Source of the DNA: an uncultured Desulfobulbaceae bacterium
Lineage (GTDB): Bacteria; Desulfobacterota; Desulfobulbia; Desulfobulbales; Desulfobulbaceae
Reading direction: 5' to 3'
Assembly (NCBI GenBank): GCA_945787305.1
Contig: CALZIH010000209.1
Location: 1 to 8,400, forward strand
DNA length: 8,400 bases
In this document: positions 7,590 through 8,400 of the stretch, one piece after another
How the letters are laid out: every line of letters begins with the position of its first letter
Numbering within the stretch: the stretch's first letter is position 1
Program-made: the position numbers and the translations under genes
Notes under the pieces: generated by a model
What the model saw: only the letters and a program-made list of their open reading frames with translations
What the model was told of the DNA's origin: nothing
The model's database searches: none

Positions 7590-7753
7590 GAGCGGTTATT
7601 TATATTATCGACCGCACTGATGAAAAAATCCTGGAACTCTCACACCTCTTTAATGCCTTACGCCTGAACTCCTGTCATAAAAAACGGGTAAGCGTAGACT
7701 CCGAGAAAATCATCTCAACTTTCCACCGTAATAACAGAAGGTTCTCAGGATGA
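7574..7753 (+). CDS. Possible small protein of 59 residues, unrecognised
   Basis: ATG at 7574 is preceded by AGGTGA (7565-7570), with the AGG core 6 nt upstream, a fair ribosome binding site. The product begins MVWKSRAVIYIIDRTDEKIL and ends in a basic tail (HRNNRRFSG). It has no membrane segment or cysteine motif and I do not recognise it. The stop at 7751-7753 overlaps the ATG of the next small ORF in an ATGA pattern. It lies divergently from the asmA-type gene. It may be a real small protein, a remnant of a longer gene, or chance; only the ribosome binding site and codon flow support it. Confidence 0.3.
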   Translation: MVWKSRAVIYIIDRTDEKILELSHLFNALRLNSCHKKRVSVDSEKIISTFHRNNRRFSG

Positions 7754-7857
7754 AGCTGTTTAGGCTGAAGACTTTTAGGGCTGCTTTTTTTCGTCTTTTG
7801 CTAACAGCCTTCAGCCTACAGTCTATAAGCCTGGGTTGTGGGCAAAGCCCGCTTTAG
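7750..7857 (+). CDS. Doubtful 35-residue ORF with a secretion-signal-like sequence
   Basis: ATG at 7750 overlaps the previous stop by 4 nt; AAGG lies 8 nt upstream (7738-7741). The product has a basic start (MKLFRLKTFR), a hydrophobic core (AAFFRLLLTAFSL) and then SISLGCGQSPL, resembling a lipoprotein signal with Cys30, though Ser at -3 departs from the usual lipobox. Only five residues follow the Cys. Because the DNA consists of heptamer-like repeats, the resemblance may be accidental. Confidence 0.15.
   Translation: MKLFRLKTFRAAFFRLLLTAFSLQSISLGCGQSPL
7756..7829. repeat. Degenerate heptamer repeats with a 10-bp inverted repeat
   Basis: TAGGCTGAAG (7761-7770) is a perfect inverted repeat of CTTCAGCCTA (7809-7818), with 38 nt between. 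The right arm reads as degenerate 7-mers: CAGCCTT, CAGCCTA, CAGTCTA, TAAGCCT (7805-7829 region, with a one-base slip at the end). The left arm carries the complementary AGGCTGAAG type. Short GGCTGAA/TTCAGCC heptamer arrays like this are, to my knowledge, seen in intergenic DNA of some deltaproteobacteria; their role is unknown. No T-run follows, so it is not an obvious terminator. Confidence 0.5.
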
Positions 7858-7874
7858 AACCACTGTTAGACGTA

Positions 7875-7883
7875 TGTTATAAT
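7875..7883 (+). promoter_or_regulatory. Extended -10 promoter-like element
   Basis: TGTTATAAT is a perfect extended -10 (TGN plus TATAAT). The -35 position is poor: TAGAAC at 7855-7860, with a 17-nt spacer. Transcription would start near 7890, but the plus strand downstream only runs antisense to the signalling gene tail, so no target gene is seen. Confidence 0.3.
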
Positions 7884-7917
7884 ACACCGCGACAGTAAGT
7901 AAACGATAAAGGATAGG

Positions 7918-8166
7918 TTATTGTTTCCTACCATTTTTTTCAATACCTTCTTCCGGCCGCGATTCGATTTTTTCCATTTCTTCAGGGTAGAGTTCGAAGG
8001 CGCATTCTTTACAAAGGCTATGGGAAAACTGGGCCTGAGAGTGTTCACTGATGTATTTTTCAAGAGTCTGCCAGTACCCTTTATCATCGCGTATTTTTTT
8101 ACACGAACAACAGATGGGAAGCAGGCCGCTTAACTGTTTCACTTCTGCCAGCGCCCCTTCCAGCTC
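7918..8166 (-). pseudogene. C-terminal fragment of a signalling protein with a Cys-rich tail module
   Basis: About 82 residues remain, beginning ELEGALAEVKQLSGLLPICC and containing SCKKIRDDKGYWQTLEKYI and HSLCKECAFELYPEE. From memory, this 'ALAEVKxLSGLLPICxSCKKIRDDkGYW...FSHxxCxeCxxxLYP' module ends many sensor kinases, PAS proteins and response regulators in deltaproteobacteria; its leading helix normally continues a coiled coil from a PAS or receiver domain. The CCSC and CKEC pairs could bind metal, though its function is not established to my knowledge. The sensor or receiver part that should precede it is missing: upstream on this strand (8170-8400) the DNA instead codes for a different protein in the opposite direction. 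The apparent ATG at 8289 is therefore not a believable start. It is either a truly truncated gene or a complete gene cut by an assembly join; the stop is at 7918-7920. Confidence 0.7.
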
Positions 8167-8170
8167 ATCC
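8150..8170. other. Probable junction between two unrelated DNA sources
   Basis: Left of this point the minus strand carries a deltaproteobacteria-like signalling tail at moderate GC. To the right the plus strand carries coding DNA at about 65% GC (149 of 230 bases, 8171-8400, counted by hand). Both coding signals reach about 8151-8168, so the join may sit in a short shared sequence such as CGCCCCTTCCAGCTC. No transposase, integrase, tRNA or target-site repeat is seen at the point. Confidence 0.6.
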
Positions 8171-8400
8171 GCGTCTACCTGACCTTCCCGATGGGCGCGC
8201 GGGCGCTCGAGATCGAGGAGGGCTCCCTGCTGATGATCGGCAGCGTGCTCTACATCGTCACCGGAGCCCTCTATGGCATCCTCTTCCACCTGGTGTGGAC
8301 CCTCTACCTGGGCGGGGCCTCGCGGGGCAAGAAGCTCCTCGTCGCGACGCTCATGGGGCTGGCGATCTGGATCTTCAACTTCTACCTCGTCCTGAGCTGG
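8152..8400 (+). CDS. Fragment of a multi-pass membrane protein from high-GC DNA
   Basis: From about 8152 the plus strand reads RPFQLIRVYLTFPMGARALE and continues without a stop to the window edge. Two hydrophobic segments follow: MIGSVLYIVTGALYGILFHL (8233-8292 region) and LVATLMGLAIWIFNFYLVLS further on, so it is probably an inner-membrane protein. From 8179 to 8400 only 2 of 74 codons (GGA, TAT) end in A or T by my count, strong evidence of real coding in a high-GC genome. The frame is closed upstream by TAA at 8131, and no start with a ribosome binding site is visible, so the 5' end is probably lost at the junction; ATG at 8191 cannot be excluded. The 3' end is outside the window. I do not recognise the family. 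Confidence 0.65.

Larger units (their letters stand above)
7450..7917. other. Long intergenic region without a confident gene
   Basis: About 470 bases separate the asmA-type gene from the tail of the signalling gene. I see no homologue of a known protein here on either strand. The region holds a candidate asmA promoter, a possible 59-codon ORF overlapped by a 35-codon ORF, heptamer-like repeats with a 10-bp inverted repeat, and an isolated extended -10 box. Each is listed separately. The repeat content suggests a non-coding spacer, at least from about 7750 onward. Confidence 0.6.

Noticed and set aside
7838..7852. GGGC-AAA-GCCC hairpin as a terminator of the signalling gene.
   Set aside because: The stem is only 4 bp with a 3-nt loop, there is no adjacent T-run, and it lies about 65 nt beyond the stop.
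7801..7871. attC-like integron recombination site: CTAACAG (7801-7807) and CTGTTAG (7863-7869) are inverted, the latter leading into GTTAGAC.
   Set aside because: The left end is TGCTAAC, not the RYYYAAC complement of GTTAGAC, no convincing L-box pairing is seen, and no cassette array or integrase is present.
8167..8289. N-terminal extension of the minus-strand signalling ORF starting at ATG 8289.
   Set aside because: This DNA shows strong plus-strand coding (GC3 about 97%), and the extension lacks any PAS, receiver or coiled-coil character; it is a shadow of the other gene.
1..8400. CRISPR array, tRNA, rRNA, insertion sequence, phage or defence island.
   Set aside because: No regularly spaced repeats, cloverleaf, rRNA-like sequence, transposase or integrase motif was seen on either strand.

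Overview
The window looks like a Gram-negative bacterial chromosome fragment, probably from a sulfate-reducer-like lineage (Desulfobacterota, possibly Desulfobulbales). That placement rests on family resemblance only: an AsmA envelope protein implies an outer membrane, and the C-terminal cysteine module near the right end is one I associate with deltaproteobacterial sensor proteins. The main part has intermediate GC. The last ~240 bases are clearly different (about 65% GC, about 97% GC at third codon positions) and appear to come from another genome or a foreign insertion.

Layout. Positions 2-1246 (+) hold the 3' part of a gene for a divergent protein with a GalT/HIT-like outline. It is followed by trpB (1317-2540) and trpA (2584-3357), the two subunits of tryptophan synthase, and then by an M3-family oligoendopeptidase F (3364-5133), which starts 6 nt after trpA. 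These four lie on one strand with short gaps and probably form one transcription unit. An intrinsic terminator at 5133-5172 separates this set from a convergent gene on the minus strand, an AsmA-family envelope protein (5230-7437). Its real start is ATG at 7437, behind a good GGAG ribosome binding site.

Positions 7450-7917 have no confident gene. They hold a candidate minus-strand promoter for asmA, a possible 59-codon ORF overlapped by a 35-codon ORF, degenerate GGCTGAA/TTCAGCC heptamer repeats with an inverted repeat, and a perfect extended -10 box that points at no gene. From 7918 to about 8166 (-) lies the C-terminal tail of a signalling protein with a Cys-rich module. It is cut off by a junction at about 8150-8170, beyond which the plus strand encodes part of a multi-pass membrane protein from a high-GC source. 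A chimeric contig join is the simplest explanation.

Functionally, TrpA and TrpB make tryptophan from indole-3-glycerol phosphate and serine. No other trp genes are visible. The pair has unusual residues: Glu replaces Asp at the alpha-subunit position that contacts a beta-subunit lysine, and the beta-subunit loop after Asp305 is non-canonical. Both genes also lack an obvious Shine-Dalgarno sequence. I see no clear new defence or mobile system. The best leads are the divergent GalT-like protein, the unusual TrpAB pair and the right-end junction.
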